The notes under the pieces were generated by a model. It saw only the letters and a program-made list of their open reading frames with translations. It had not been told where the DNA came from and searched no databases. Below, in pieces: positions 8,363-17,106 of a stretch of DNA of 64,000 nucleotides. Every line of letters begins with the position of its first letter. Position 1 is the stretch's first letter. The translations under genes were made by a program, and so were the position numbers. The DNA is from CAVVJA01 sp963801715. GTDB lineage: Bacteria; Actinomycetota; Actinomycetes; Mycobacteriales; Jatrophihabitantaceae. The stretch covers positions 1-64,000 of the forward strand of contig CAWDGB010000006.1 in NCBI GenBank assembly GCA_963801715.1, in the 5' to 3' direction.

Positions 8363-10377
8363 TCATTGCACCTCCATCTTCAGGGGAATCTGTGCGTCGT
8401 CTCGGACGAGCACAGGGATGCGGTCAAGCGGTGCAGCGATGTCGACGTAGGCGCCGCCGACGTATCGGCGGCCGGTGTCGACGTCGGTCCATTCGGCGCC
8501 CGCCGGTAGGTAGACGCGCCGGTGGCGTGCCCCGAAGTCGGTGACGGGGGCGACCAGGAGGTCCGGGCCGAGCAGGAATTGGTCCTCGACCTCCCACGCG
8601 GTGGGGTCGCGCGGGGAACTCCAGGAACAGCGGGCGCATCGGCGGGATACCGGTGGCCGTGGCGTGGTCCATCTGCTCGAGCAGGTACGGGGTGAGCCGC
8701 GTGCGCAGGTCGAGATAGGCGCGCATCACCGCGTAGGCCTCGTCGCCGTAGCTCCACAGTTCGTTGGGGCCGCCGCTGTGCCCGGCGCCGTCTCCGTGAT
8801 GCGGCTTGCGGTGGCCGTGCATGCGCAGCAGCGGGCAGAAGGTCGCGTACTGGAACCAGCGGATCATCAGCTCGCGGAACTCTTCGGACGACGCGTCGCC
8901 CCCGTGGAAGCCGCCGATGTCGGTTGTCCACCACGGGATCCCGCTGACGGCCACGTTGAGGCCGGCGCGTACCTGAGCGGCCAGGGATTCGAACGTGGTG
9001 GGGATGTCGCCGGACCACAGGACGGCGCCGTAGCGCTGGCTTCCGGCCCAGGCCGACCGGGTGAGCGAGATGACCGGCTCGTGGCCGTCGGCGCGCATGT
9101 GCTCGAAGATTCCGCGGGCGTGTTCTCGCGGATACAGGTTGGCGACCTCGCGGCCCGGTCCGGCGGCGAAGACCAGGTTGGCGTGCTGCTCGGGATAGAT
9201 TTCGGGCTCGCACGCGTCGAGCCAGAAGACCTCGATGCCGTGCGCGACATAGTTGTCGCGGAGCTTGTCCCACAGGAACTCTCGCGCGCGGGCGTTGGTC
9301 GCGTCGTAGAAGGCGACCCCCAGCGACTTGCCGTGGAAGCCGATGTCGGAGAACCGGTGGTGGAACGGAACGCCGGTCTCGGTGCCGACCAGCATGCCCT
9401 CGCCGAGCATGTGGTCGTAGTTCTCGCTGAGCGGGTTCACTGACGGCCAGACCGACACCATGACGCGCATGCCGAGCTCGGACAGGGCTTTGACCATGCC
9501 GGTCGGGTCGGGCCAGGATTCGCTGTCGAATTTCCAGTCGCCCAAATGCGTCCAGTGGTAGTAGTCGATCACGATGACGGATACCGGGATGTCGCGGCGG
9601 GCGTGTTCCTGCGCGATCTCCAGCAGCTCACTCTGGCTGCTGTAGCGCAGCCGTGACTGCCACAGTCCGGCCGCCCACCGGGGGAAGGTCGGCGCGTGGC
9701 CCGGTCGCGTCGGCATACTGCGCGAGCACGTCGCGCGGGGAGTCGCCGGTGGTGATCCAATAGTCGATCTGCCGCGCCGAGTCGGCCACCCATCGCGTGC
9801 CGTTGTCGGCGAGTTCCACGCGTCCGACGGCCGGGCTGTTCCACAGAATTCCGTAGCCGCGGCTGGATACGGCGAACGGGATCGACACCTCCGCGTTGCG
9901 CTGCGTCAGGTCGAGCACGAGGCCTTTCTGGTTGAGCCGTCCGTGCTGGCGCTGGCCGAGGCCGAAGATGCGTTCACCGGGGTAGGCCGCGAATCGCTGC
10001 TCGAGCCGGTAGTAGCCGTCGCCGTTGGCGGTGAACAGGCGTGGGCCGGGCCAGGCGAAGTGCGCGGCTTGCTCGCGAACGAGCTCGACGCCGTCGGTGG
10101 TGCGGACGAAACGCAGGACACCGGCGCGGTCGAGTTCAACGGTCAGCGTGCCGACGACCAGTCGCCTGATCCCGTCGGGGTCGGGACCCACGACGTGGGC
10201 GTCACTCGCTGCCGGCGTGAGCTCCAGCGCTCCTGGCACGTTGTCGGTGATGGTGTGCCTCGCCGCGCGGACCCGCACGCTGTTGTCGCCCCACGGCTCG
10301 ACGCGCAGGACGTGCTCGGCGTTGTGGTATTCCAGGGTCGGCTGGCCGGAGGTGGTCACAAGAATCTGCCTTTCCAA
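8363..10377 (-). CDS. GH31 alpha-xylosidase, two apparent frameshifts
   Basis: Three consecutive frames together give a GH31 protein of about 670 residues. The N-terminal galactose-mutarotase-like beta domain runs from 10377 to about 9700. The (beta/alpha)8 barrel runs from there to about 8615, with the nucleophile motif FWLDACEPE and the acid/base motif LWSGD. The C-terminal beta domain ends with DAQIPLKMEVQ and a stop at 8363-8365. Each junction is fixed by removing one base. At CCC 9700-9702 the joined protein reads DATGHAPTFPRW. At GGGG 8613-8616 it reads LFLEFPRDPTAWEVE. The WLDxxEPE form is typical of bacterial alpha-xylosidases acting on xyloglucan fragments or isoprimeverose. No signal peptide is seen, so it should be cytoplasmic, acting on imported oligosaccharides. 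As read, the gene would be inactive; sequencing error is an alternative. Confidence 0.88.
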
Positions 10378-10405
10378 AAGGGGTATTGCAGCGACGTGGT
10401 TGTCG

Positions 10406-11255
10406 CTAGTCCTTAACGGCGCCGCTGGTCACGCCGGCGGCGACGTATCGCTGAGCGATCACGAGAAGCACGGCGGCCGGGAGCCGAGGCGAGTACGCCT
10501 GTGGCCATCACGGAGTTCCAACTGGTCGTATTGACGCCGGCGCCGATGAAGTTGTAGAGCGCGACAGAGATGGGCGTGGCGTTCTCCGCACCGAGGTTGA
10601 GGGTGGAAGCGAACAGGAAGTCACCCCAGGCGAACAGAAACGCGAAGAGGCCGCTGGTGATCAACGGGTTGCGGCTGAGCGGGAGCACGATGGAGATCAG
10701 CGTCCGCCACCGGCCGGCGCCGTCTATTGTGGATGCGTCTATCAGTTCTCGCGGGATCGAGGCCATGAAGGCGCGCAGGATCAGGACCGCGAACGGCACC
10801 GCCAGTGTGCTGTCGGCCAGGATCAGGCCCTGCACCGAGTTCAGCAGGCCCAGCGGCCGGAAGATCCGGTACAGCGCGTTGGCCATCACGATGCCGGGGA
10901 TCAGCTGAGCGACCAGCAGGAAGAGGATGACGGCTTGGGCTCCACGGGTTCGCAGGACGGCGATCGCGTAGGCGCCCGGAGCGGCGATCAGGAGCGTGAG
11001 CAGCGTTGTTCCGCCCGCGACGACCAGGGATGTTGCCAGGTGTTCGCCGCCTAGGCTCAGGGCCTCCCGGTAGCCGTCCAAGGTGCCGCCGAACGGCACC
11101 CAGTGCGGTGACGGCAACGCGATCTGGGCGTTGGTCTGCAGAGAGGCGTTGATCATCCAGTAGAGCGGGAACAGCATGATCGCGAGGAACAGCACCCCGA
11201 CACATGTGCGTATCCAGGGCGTTCGTCGTCCCCGTCGAACCGTCGTTGCGACCAT
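10406..11255 (-). CDS. sugar ABC transporter permease (MalG type), one apparent frameshift
   Basis: This inner-membrane permease of carbohydrate ABC importers starts with a basic N-terminus and a first helix (VLFLAIMLFPLYWMINASL). The EAA-type loop reads ELIDASTIDGAGRWRTLISIVLPLS. As written the frame ends at 10413 after an abnormal Arg-rich tail. Dropping one base from CC at 10484-10485 gives the expected end LPAAVLLVIAQRYVAAGVTS followed by GAVKD and a stop at 10406. The restored protein is 282 residues, a normal length. It starts one base after the stop of the upstream permease, so the two are translationally linked. Confidence 0.9.
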
Positions 11256-11256
11256 G

Positions 11257-12204
11257 TCAGCGCACCTCTCCCTCGGAGCGGAGCGTGCGCAGGTAGATCA
11301 GCGACAGGCCGAGGCAGACGAAGATCAGGACGTTTCCGACCGCGGCGCCCTGGCCGAACTCCGACAGACCGCCGAAGGACAGCTGGTACCCATAGGTCGT
11401 CAGATTCTGGGTCGCGTTGGCCGGTCCGCCTTTGGTGAGGACCCAGATGACGTCGAAGATCTTGAGCGTGTAGATGAGACCCAGGGTCGTCACGATCAGC
11501 AGGACCGGTCGCAGCATCGGCAGCGTGATGTACCAGAACTGGCGCAACCGCCCGGCTCCGTCCATCGCCGACGCCTCGTACAGGTCGGGTGAGATGGACT
11601 GCAGCCCGCCGTAAAGGATGACCATGTTGAACGGAACGCCGATCCAGATGTTGCACAGCAAGACCCCGACCATCGCGGTGTCGTAGTCGGTGAGCCACGG
11701 AACCGGCGTGTTCACGATGTGCAGGCCGAGCAGGATGTGGTTGATGATTCCGTTGTTGGTGTCGAGCATCCAGCGGAACACCGTGCCCGACACCACCAGC
11801 GGCAGCAGCCACGGGACCAGCAACAGCGACCGGAGCAGTGCGTTGAGCGGGAAGGTGCGGACGAAGAAGACCGCCAGAGCCAGCCCGATGGCGAGCTGGA
11901 AAACGATCGAGAAGAGCGTGAACTCGATGGTGTTGCCGACGGCCGTGCGGAACACGGGGTCGTTGAGGATCCGTCCGTAGTTGGCCAGGCCGATGTACGG
12001 AGCGTCGCCCGTGTACAGCGACGCCAGGGTGAAGTTTTGCAACGACACCTGCGCGTTCTTCACCAGCGGATAGACGAAGAACAGTACCGAGAATGCGAGG
12101 ACCGGCCACAGGAACGGCAACGTGGACGCCGCACGGCGCTGGCGCCGTGCCTTGCCCACCCCGTTCGGGGTGGACAAGGCACGAGAGCGGATCGTGACGC
12201 TCAC
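11257..12204 (-). CDS. sugar ABC transporter permease (MalF type)
   Basis: The 315-residue protein has six predicted membrane helices after a basic N-terminal tail. Its EAA loop (DLYEASAMDGAGRLRQFWYITLPML) binds the cytoplasmic ATPase. It pairs with the MalG-type permease just downstream and with the lipoprotein binding protein just upstream (4-base gap). No ATPase gene is present in the cluster, as is common in Actinobacteria, where a shared MsiK-type ATPase energises several sugar importers (family knowledge; not visible here). The frame is intact. Confidence 0.95.
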   Translation of the reverse strand: MSVTIRSRALSTPNGVGKARRQRRAASTLPFLWPVLAFSVLFFVYPLVKNAQVSLQNFTLASLYTGDAPYIGLANYGRILNDPVFRTAVGNTIEFTLFSIVFQLAIGLALAVFFVRTFPLNALLRSLLLVPWLLPLVVSGTVFRWMLDTNNGIINHILLGLHIVNTPVPWLTDYDTAMVGVLLCNIWIGVPFNMVILYGGLQSISPDLYEASAMDGAGRLRQFWYITLPMLRPVLLIVTTLGLIYTLKIFDVIWVLTKGGPANATQNLTTYGYQLSFGGLSEFGQGAAVGNVLIFVCLGLSLIYLRTLRSEGEVR

Positions 12205-12208
12205 AGTT

Positions 12209-13442
12209 TCAGCCTGCGGCCTTCGCCTGCGCCGCGTCCAAGGCCGCCTGGGGCGTCGAGTTGCCCGACAGAACGGCCTGGACTGCCGTCCACAGCGCCT
12301 CGCTGTACTTGGGGTAGTCCGACCCGAGTTCGGCCGTGCGGCCCTTGGCGCCGGCGATCTCGTCGACGAACGTCTTCATCGTCGGCACGTCGGTCCCGAT
12401 CTTCGCAGCGGCCTGCTGGTTCGCCGGTACGTAGTTCACCTGCTTCGACCAGGTCGCGGCGCTGTCCGCCGACGTCATGCACTTGATCACCTCGACCGCC
12501 TTGGCCGAGTTCTTGCCCTGCGCCGCGGCCCACACCTCGCCGCCCAGCGGGCTCGACGGCGTACCGCCGGAGTCCGGGACCGGCATCGTGACGATGCCGA
12601 AGTCGACGTTCGTCTTCGCCAGGACCGGAAGCTGCCAGGGACCGTTGACCATCATCGCAAGCGAGCCGTTGGCGAACTGCTCCTCCACGTTGCCCTGGTT
12701 CCAGGTCAGCACGTTCTTGGGCATGGAGCCGGCGTTCATCATGTCGGCGACCAGCTGAAGCGCCGCCACCGCTTGCGGAGAGTTGAGGGTCTTGAGGTCG
12801 CCGCCCCCGCTGAACAGGATGGACTCGAACTGGAAGCTGCCCTCCTCGGTGGCCGGCAGCGACATTCCGAGTCCGAACTGCTGGTTGCCCTTGGTCAGCT
12901 TGGCCGCTGCGGCCTTCAGCTCCGACCACGTCTTGGGCGGCGCAATCCCCGCGTCGGCGAACAGCTTCTTGTTGTAGTACAGCGCGAGCGCGTTGACACC
13001 GGCCGCCAGTCCGTACAGCTTGCCCTGGTAGGTGCTCGCGGCGACGACGTTGGGATAGAAGCCGTCGGTCGTCAGGCCCTGCGAGGACAGGTCGACCAGC
13101 GCTCCGGTCGCGGCGAGCTGGGCCAGATCGGGATTGTCGACCAGAACGAGGTCCGGCAGGGACTGGGCGCCTGTCAGCTGCAGCAGCCGGGTGCGCAGGT
13201 CCTCGACCACCTGCCGCTTGATCGTCACGCCAACCGTGGACGCGCAGGAGTCCAGCAGCTGGCCGAGAGCAGCCTTGTTCGGCTCGGTGCCGTAGTAGTC
13301 CATCTCGGTGAGCGTGACGGGCCCGTTCGCCGGTGAGTTGTTGCGCGTTGCCGCTACAGGCCACGGTGAAGGAAAGAGCAGCGACCGTCAGCGTCGCCGC
13401 TGCGAGTCGCCACCGCCGTCGTGCTAGTACGCGATCAATCAT
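12209..13442 (-). CDS. sugar ABC transporter substrate-binding lipoprotein, one apparent frameshift
   Basis: The N-terminus (MIDRVLARRRWRLAAATLTV, then AALSFTVAC) is a lipoprotein signal with the lipobox Cys near residue 29. After about 10 more codons the frame shifts. The binding-protein domain then continues as SPANGPVTLTEMDYYGTEPN with family-1 solute-binding features, such as VDNPDLAQLAATGALVDLS and PLGGEVWAAAQGKNSAKAVE. Removing one base near CC 13351-13352 joins the two parts into a 410-residue protein. The ribosome binding site AAGGAG precedes ATG 13442. It is the first gene of the operon and probably binds xylose oligosaccharides or isoprimeverose, inferred from GH31 and xylA downstream. 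Confidence 0.9.
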
Positions 13443-13458
13443 CTTCGTCTCCTTGGTT

Positions 13459-13474
13459 GTCGAAACAGTTCGAC
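13459..13474. promoter_or_regulatory. candidate LacI-family operator of the xyloside operon
   Basis: GTCGAA-ACAG-TTCGAC is a perfect 6+4+6 inverted repeat 17 bases upstream of the binding-protein start, between its ribosome binding site and a possible -10 (TATCCT on the minus strand, 13488-13493). Its TCGAA/TTCGA core and position are as expected for a repressor site of the adjacent LacI-type regulator. Confidence 0.5.
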
Positions 13475-13550
13475 TGATCGGACCTTAGGATAGTCACACC
13501 ACCCCCGGCAATCACGCGTTACGGAATCGTTACGTACCGGTGGCTGCACG

Positions 13551-13578
13551 TTTACGAGGTTACGGTGATGTGTACACT
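13551..13578 (+). promoter_or_regulatory. candidate promoter of the LacI-type regulator
   Basis: TTTACG (13551-13556) and TACACT (13573-13578) are 16 bases apart and lie about 30 bases before the lacI-type start. The flanking region repeats GTTACG-like hexamers (near 13518, 13529, 13551 and 13560), which may reflect further regulator contacts. This is inference only. Confidence 0.35.
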
Positions 13579-13606
13579 GCCCTCGAAGCGTTTCGAGGGG
13601 GAGGCC

Positions 13607-14057
13607 ATGGCGGCGAGCGTCAAGGACGTTGCACGGCATGCCGGAGTGTCGATCAGCACCGTTTCCTACGTGCTGTCGGGCAATCGACCGATCTCCGAGC
13701 AGACGAAGCAGCGGGTTCTCGCCAGCATCGAAGCCCTCGGTTTCCAGCCGCACGCCGGGGCACGTTCCATTCGGGCGGGCGCGACCAACGTGTTCGCGTT
13801 GGTCATGCCGATCGATCGCGACGTGCGGGCCGACGTCCAGATGCGGTTCGTGCTCGGCGTGCTGCGCGCAGCCCGCGCCAAGGGCAAGAACCTGCTGCTG
13901 CTGCCGGCGGAAGACGGCGTGGAGGAGCTCACCCGACTCACCGCCGGCTCGGCCGTCGACGGAGTTCTCGCCATGGAGGTTCAGCTCCATGATCCGCGGG
14001 TGCCGGTCCTGTCCAACCTGAGCAAGCCGGTGGTCCTGATCGGGACCCCCGAGACCA
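13607..14057 (+). pseudogene. truncated LacI-family regulator
   Basis: ATG 13607 follows a strong GGGGGAGG ribosome binding site and opens a LacI-type protein. The helix-turn-helix is SVKDVARHAGVSISTVSYVL with hinge GFQPHAGARSIRAG, followed by the start of the periplasmic-binding-like core (VFALVMPIDRDVRADVQMRF). Homology runs to SKPVVLIGTPETT at about residue 150 and then ends abruptly where a Ser/Thr kinase sequence begins in another frame. About half of the effector-binding and dimerisation domain is missing; the frame runs on to 14569 through unrelated sequence. The DNA-binding domain may still be made, but effector response and normal dimerisation should be lost. It is divergent from, and presumably regulated, the xyloside operon. 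Confidence 0.85.
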
Positions 14058-14753
14058 CTTACCGTGCAGGGCCTGACCATGGGAACCGCGACGTACCTGA
14101 GCCCGGAGCAGGCTCGGGGAGAATCCGCAGGTCCGGCAAGCGATATCTATTCACTTGCCCTGGTTCTGCTCGAACTCGCTACGGGTCAACGGGCATTTAC
14201 CGGCGTCGCGCCCGAGGTTGCGTTCGCCCGCCTCCGTCGTCGCCCAGAGATCCCCAGGACGATCGGTCCCGAGCTGGCTGCTCTCCTGCGAGCGATGACG
14301 GCGGACGACCCGCACCGGCGACCGTCGGCGCACGAGGTGTCCATGACACTGCATGGGGGATCCCCCCGGGGCTCGGGGTGGAGCGGGTCCGCCCGGATGA
14401 TCAAACTCGGGGCGGCCGTCGGCGCGATCGCTGCCGGAATGGCCGCGGTCGCGATAGCCGTTGGAACCGCGAGTGCCGGTCGCGCCCCCAGCCTCGAATC
14501 GCCGGCGCACTTCTCACCCACCCATGCCAGCCCGTCACATGCCGCTCTGCCCGGCTCGCCGTCGGCTAGGCCAACGACGCGTCAGCTTCCCGCCGCGCCG
14601 CCTACTCGGCTACCCACGCGATCTGCGACCGGCTCAGCTGGATCCTCGACCGCCTCAGCCAATCCGCCGCAGGCTGTAGTACGGCCTGCGGAGAAGGTCC
14701 GTCCAGCCAAGCAGGCGACTCATGGCCACGGTAAGCACAAACCACCGCACTGA
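14058..14753 (+). pseudogene. C-terminal fragment of a Ser/Thr protein kinase
   Basis: The frame from about 14058 reads LTMGTATYLSPEQARGE, the activation-loop end and APE-type motif of PknB-like kinases. It continues with SDIYSLALVLLELATGQRAF and the C-lobe through DDPHRRPSAHEV. A membrane helix follows (about residues 112-134), then an extracytoplasmic Ser/Thr/Pro-rich tail ending in a His/Lys-rich segment. The glycine-rich loop, catalytic Lys, HRD and DFG motifs are absent, so it cannot phosphorylate. The 5' part has been replaced by the LacI fragment, indicating a deletion or rearrangement joining two genes. Confidence 0.85.
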
Positions 14754-14799
14754 CTTCGCCAACGCTGCCCTGAGCGCCTAACCCTCGTACCCCCGCGCG

Positions 14800-14819
14800 C
14801 CTGGCTCGGCTTCGCCAGG
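14800..14819 (+). terminator. possible terminator hairpin after the kinase remnant
   Basis: CCTGGC (14800-14805) and GCCAGG (14814-14819) form a perfect 6-base stem with an 8-base loop about 45 bases after the kinase stop. There is no T-tract, as is usual in Actinobacteria. Confidence 0.3.
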
Positions 14820-14938
14820 GCTGCCACAAGCGCCGGTCTCGTACCCCGTGATGATCTTGGGGTTGATGCTGCCCAGCGACGCTAAGTCCAAGATCATCAA
14901 TCAGGACCTTCTCCGGCACCGCCGATGTGCTTCCGGGG

Positions 14939-15139
14939 TCACGCTCGCGGAATGTCGTGCGCCAAGTCGTACGAATAGTCTCCATCGTCTGAGGGCATCT
15001 CAGGGAGGACGGTGGCGTGCCGTACCTCGTTCTCGTCGCTCATCGGTGCGGATTCGAGCAGGGCCTCATGGGCAAGGTCATACTCGATATCTCCGGCGGA
15101 TTGCCCGTCCGCAACCGGTTCCGGCTGATCATCGGCCAT
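14939..15139 (-). CDS. small acidic protein with repeated YDLAH motif
   Basis: The 66-residue product is rich in Asp/Glu and carries two copies of a Y-DLAH element (IEYDLAHE near residue 20 and YSYDLAHD near residue 58). That is unlikely for a chance frame. ATG 15139 has a GGAGAG ribosome binding site, and TTGAGG/TTATGG with a 16-base spacer upstream could serve as promoter. It lies downstream of the sigma-factor gene on the same strand. I do not recognise the family and no function can be given. The rest of the 14754-15259 interval shows no other gene. Confidence 0.55.
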   Translation of the reverse strand: MADDQPEPVADGQSAGDIEYDLAHEALLESAPMSDENEVRHATVLPEMPSDDGDYSYDLAHDIPRA

Positions 15140-15259
15140 GGGCTCTCCGCTCTCGATACCGAACGAGTAGCTCGACCATAAGCGCGCCGGGCAGGCACCT
15201 CAACGTTCCAGTCCGACGCCTGGACCCCATTCAAGATCATCTTTTGATTCTCGGGCAGG

Positions 15260-16267
15260 CTATGCGGACGGACGAGCGGGCAGGCCGAAGGCCAGGAAAA
15301 GTCGGTCGGCATCGAGGAACGAGTGGTATCCGCTGATCCGCCCGGCGGAGACCTCCAGGACCTGTAGTGCCCACGGGTAGTACCCGCCGTTCGGGTCGGG
15401 TCGATATTGGCCGAACGCCGGGCAGCCGTTCGCTGACGTGGCCAGCAGCCGGGAGCCGCGGCACGCACTCGGTCCTGGCAGTAGCATCCACCGGCCGATG
15501 TTCTCAGCACCCTCCAACCACATGGCGTACGGCGGCATCGACTGAATCGCGTCCTCGTGCAGCAGGGAGACGAAAGAGTCGATGTCGTAGCTCTCGAAGG
15601 CCGCGACGTAGCGGTCCAGCAGCTCGGCGTTGGCACCAGGGACGTCCAGTGGCCGTGCGCCAGCGGGCAGCGCCGCCATAGTCGCCCGGGCTCGCTGCAG
15701 TGCGCTGTTGACGGCGGCGACACTGGTGTCCAGGAGCTCGGCCACCTCAGACGCCTGCCAGCGCAGCACGTCGCACAGAATCAACGCTGCGCGCTGCCGG
15801 GCCGGGAGGTGCTGCAACGCAGTGACAAAGGCGAGCCGAATCGACTCGCGCGCGACCGTGATCTCCGCCGGATCGGCGGTCTCTGGGAGGACCCGGTCGT
15901 CCGCGATCGGCGACACCCACAACGCCTCCGGTTGCAGCGACCCAAGATGCGATTCGTCAGGCGGTGAAGCCGGCCCGAGCTCCATCGGCCTGGCCCGCCG
16001 CTGGGCTCCCCGCTGCATGTCGGTGCAGACGTTCGTTGCGACCCGGTAGAGCCACGACCGTACCGACGACCGGCCCTCGAAACTGTCGCTGAAGCGGAAG
16101 GCCTTCAGAAACGTCTCCTGAACCGCGTCTTCGGCCTCGAAGCCGGAGCCGAGCATCCGGTAGCAGTATCCGGTGAGCTCGCGGCGGTAAACCTCGAGCT
16201 CATCCGGTGCAAGCGTCGTCGTCACGTCTTCGGACGTTACTCGCGGGGCCGGTAGCACATCGCTCAT
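15260..16267 (-). CDS. RNA polymerase sigma-70 factor with SnoaL-like C-terminal domain
   Basis: The 335-residue protein has sigma region 2 (ELTGYCYRMLGSGFEAEDAV with the FRFSDSFEGRSSVRSWLYRVA core-binding/-10 recognition block) and region 4 (LPARQRAALILCDVLRWQASEVAELLDTS). A SnoaL/NTF2-like tail follows from about residue 210 (LLDRYVAAFESYDIDSFVSLLHEDAIQSMPP). This is the architecture of the SigG-like extracytoplasmic-function group, in which the tail modulates activity in place of a classic anti-sigma factor. ATG 16267 is chosen over the longer frame. It follows the DrrAB-type exporter genes by 14 bases, so exporter and sigma factor are probably co-transcribed. No anti-sigma gene is adjacent. 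Confidence 0.93.
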   Translation of the reverse strand: MSDVLPAPRVTSEDVTTTLAPDELEVYRRELTGYCYRMLGSGFEAEDAVQETFLKAFRFSDSFEGRSSVRSWLYRVATNVCTDMQRGAQRRARPMELGPASPPDESHLGSLQPEALWVSPIADDRVLPETADPAEITVARESIRLAFVTALQHLPARQRAALILCDVLRWQASEVAELLDTSVAAVNSALQRARATMAALPAGARPLDVPGANAELLDRYVAAFESYDIDSFVSLLHEDAIQSMPPYAMWLEGAENIGRWMLLPGPSACRGSRLLATSANGCPAFGQYRPDPNGGYYPWALQVLEVSAGRISGYHSFLDADRLFLAFGLPARPSA

Positions 16268-16281
16268 CGAACGCTCGTCAG

Positions 16282-17106
16282 TCAGCCGCGACGGGTTCGT
16301 CCGCGTAACGCCGCCAAGCACAGCGACATGCTCACGACGGCGACCATGGCGAGGGCGAGCACGGCCTTGCCCAGAGCGGCCCATTGCCAGCCGTTGGTGA
16401 CCAGGGAGCGCAATCCTTCCAGGACGTAGGTAACCGGGTTCCAGCCGGCAACGTCGCCCAGCCAGCCGGTCAGCTGGCTGCGGGGGACGTAGGAGGAGGT
16501 CATGAACAGGAACGGGAAGAACAGCAGGAAGCTGGAATTCACCGCCGCCGGATTGCCGGTCTTCAGCGCGATGGCGTACCCGAACCCGGCGAACGCCAGG
16601 CTCCAGGCACAGCCCATGAGCAGGAAGACGACGGCCCCGGGCGGCCCGGACTCCATTCGCACCCCCAGCGCCAGAGCCAGAGCCAGGATCGGCACCATCA
16701 ACGCGCAGGCGATGGCCACATCGGCGAGCATCAACCCGATCAGAATCGCGAGCCGCCGCACCGGGGTGAGCAGCAGCCGGTCGAGGTAACCGTTCTGGAT
16801 GTCCAGCACCAGCGATCCGGCCCGGGACACGCCGGTGACTCCGAGCAGGATCGCCGTGGGCAGCATGAAGGCCTTGATGTCGAAACCTCGGATGTGGCTT
16901 TCGGTCAACCGCTGCAGGGTGCCGATGTTCACCACGAAGAAGAACAGCGCGATGAAGATCGGCGGAATGACCGTCTCCAGCTCGCGGGGCACCGCCCGCA
17001 ACGCCCGCCCGGCGATCGAGGCGACGTCACGCACCGGATGCGCCGCCCTGGCCGCCGCCGGGCTCGACCGCCAGGTCATCTGTCGGGAGTAGCTGATCGT
17101 GGTCAT
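16282..17106 (-). CDS. ABC-2 type exporter permease (DrrB-like)
   Basis: The 274-residue protein has a cytoplasmic N-terminus and about six membrane helices with the ABC-2 arrangement, including VSRAGSLVLDIQNGYLDRLL before LTPVRRLAILIG. The late segment FLFMTSSYVPRSQLTGWLGD, followed by NPVTYVLEGLRSLVTNG, is typical of DrrB/daunorubicin-resistance permeases. It forms an exporter with the ATPase gene, whose stop overlaps its start by four bases (ATGA). Substrate is unknown; relatives export lipids or antibiotics. The downstream sigma factor suggests that this exporter is part of an envelope or drug stress response. Confidence 0.93.
   Translation of the reverse strand: MTTISYSRQMTWRSSPAAARAAHPVRDVASIAGRALRAVPRELETVIPPIFIALFFFVVNIGTLQRLTESHIRGFDIKAFMLPTAILLGVTGVSRAGSLVLDIQNGYLDRLLLTPVRRLAILIGLMLADVAIACALMVPILALALALGVRMESGPPGAVVFLLMGCAWSLAFAGFGYAIALKTGNPAAVNSSFLLFFPFLFMTSSYVPRSQLTGWLGDVAGWNPVTYVLEGLRSLVTNGWQWAALGKAVLALAMVAVVSMSLCLAALRGRTRRG

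Noticed and set aside
12122..13336. 404-codon plus-strand frame opposite the binding-protein gene
   Set aside because: Composition is typical of an antisense frame and the minus strand encodes a clear solute-binding protein.
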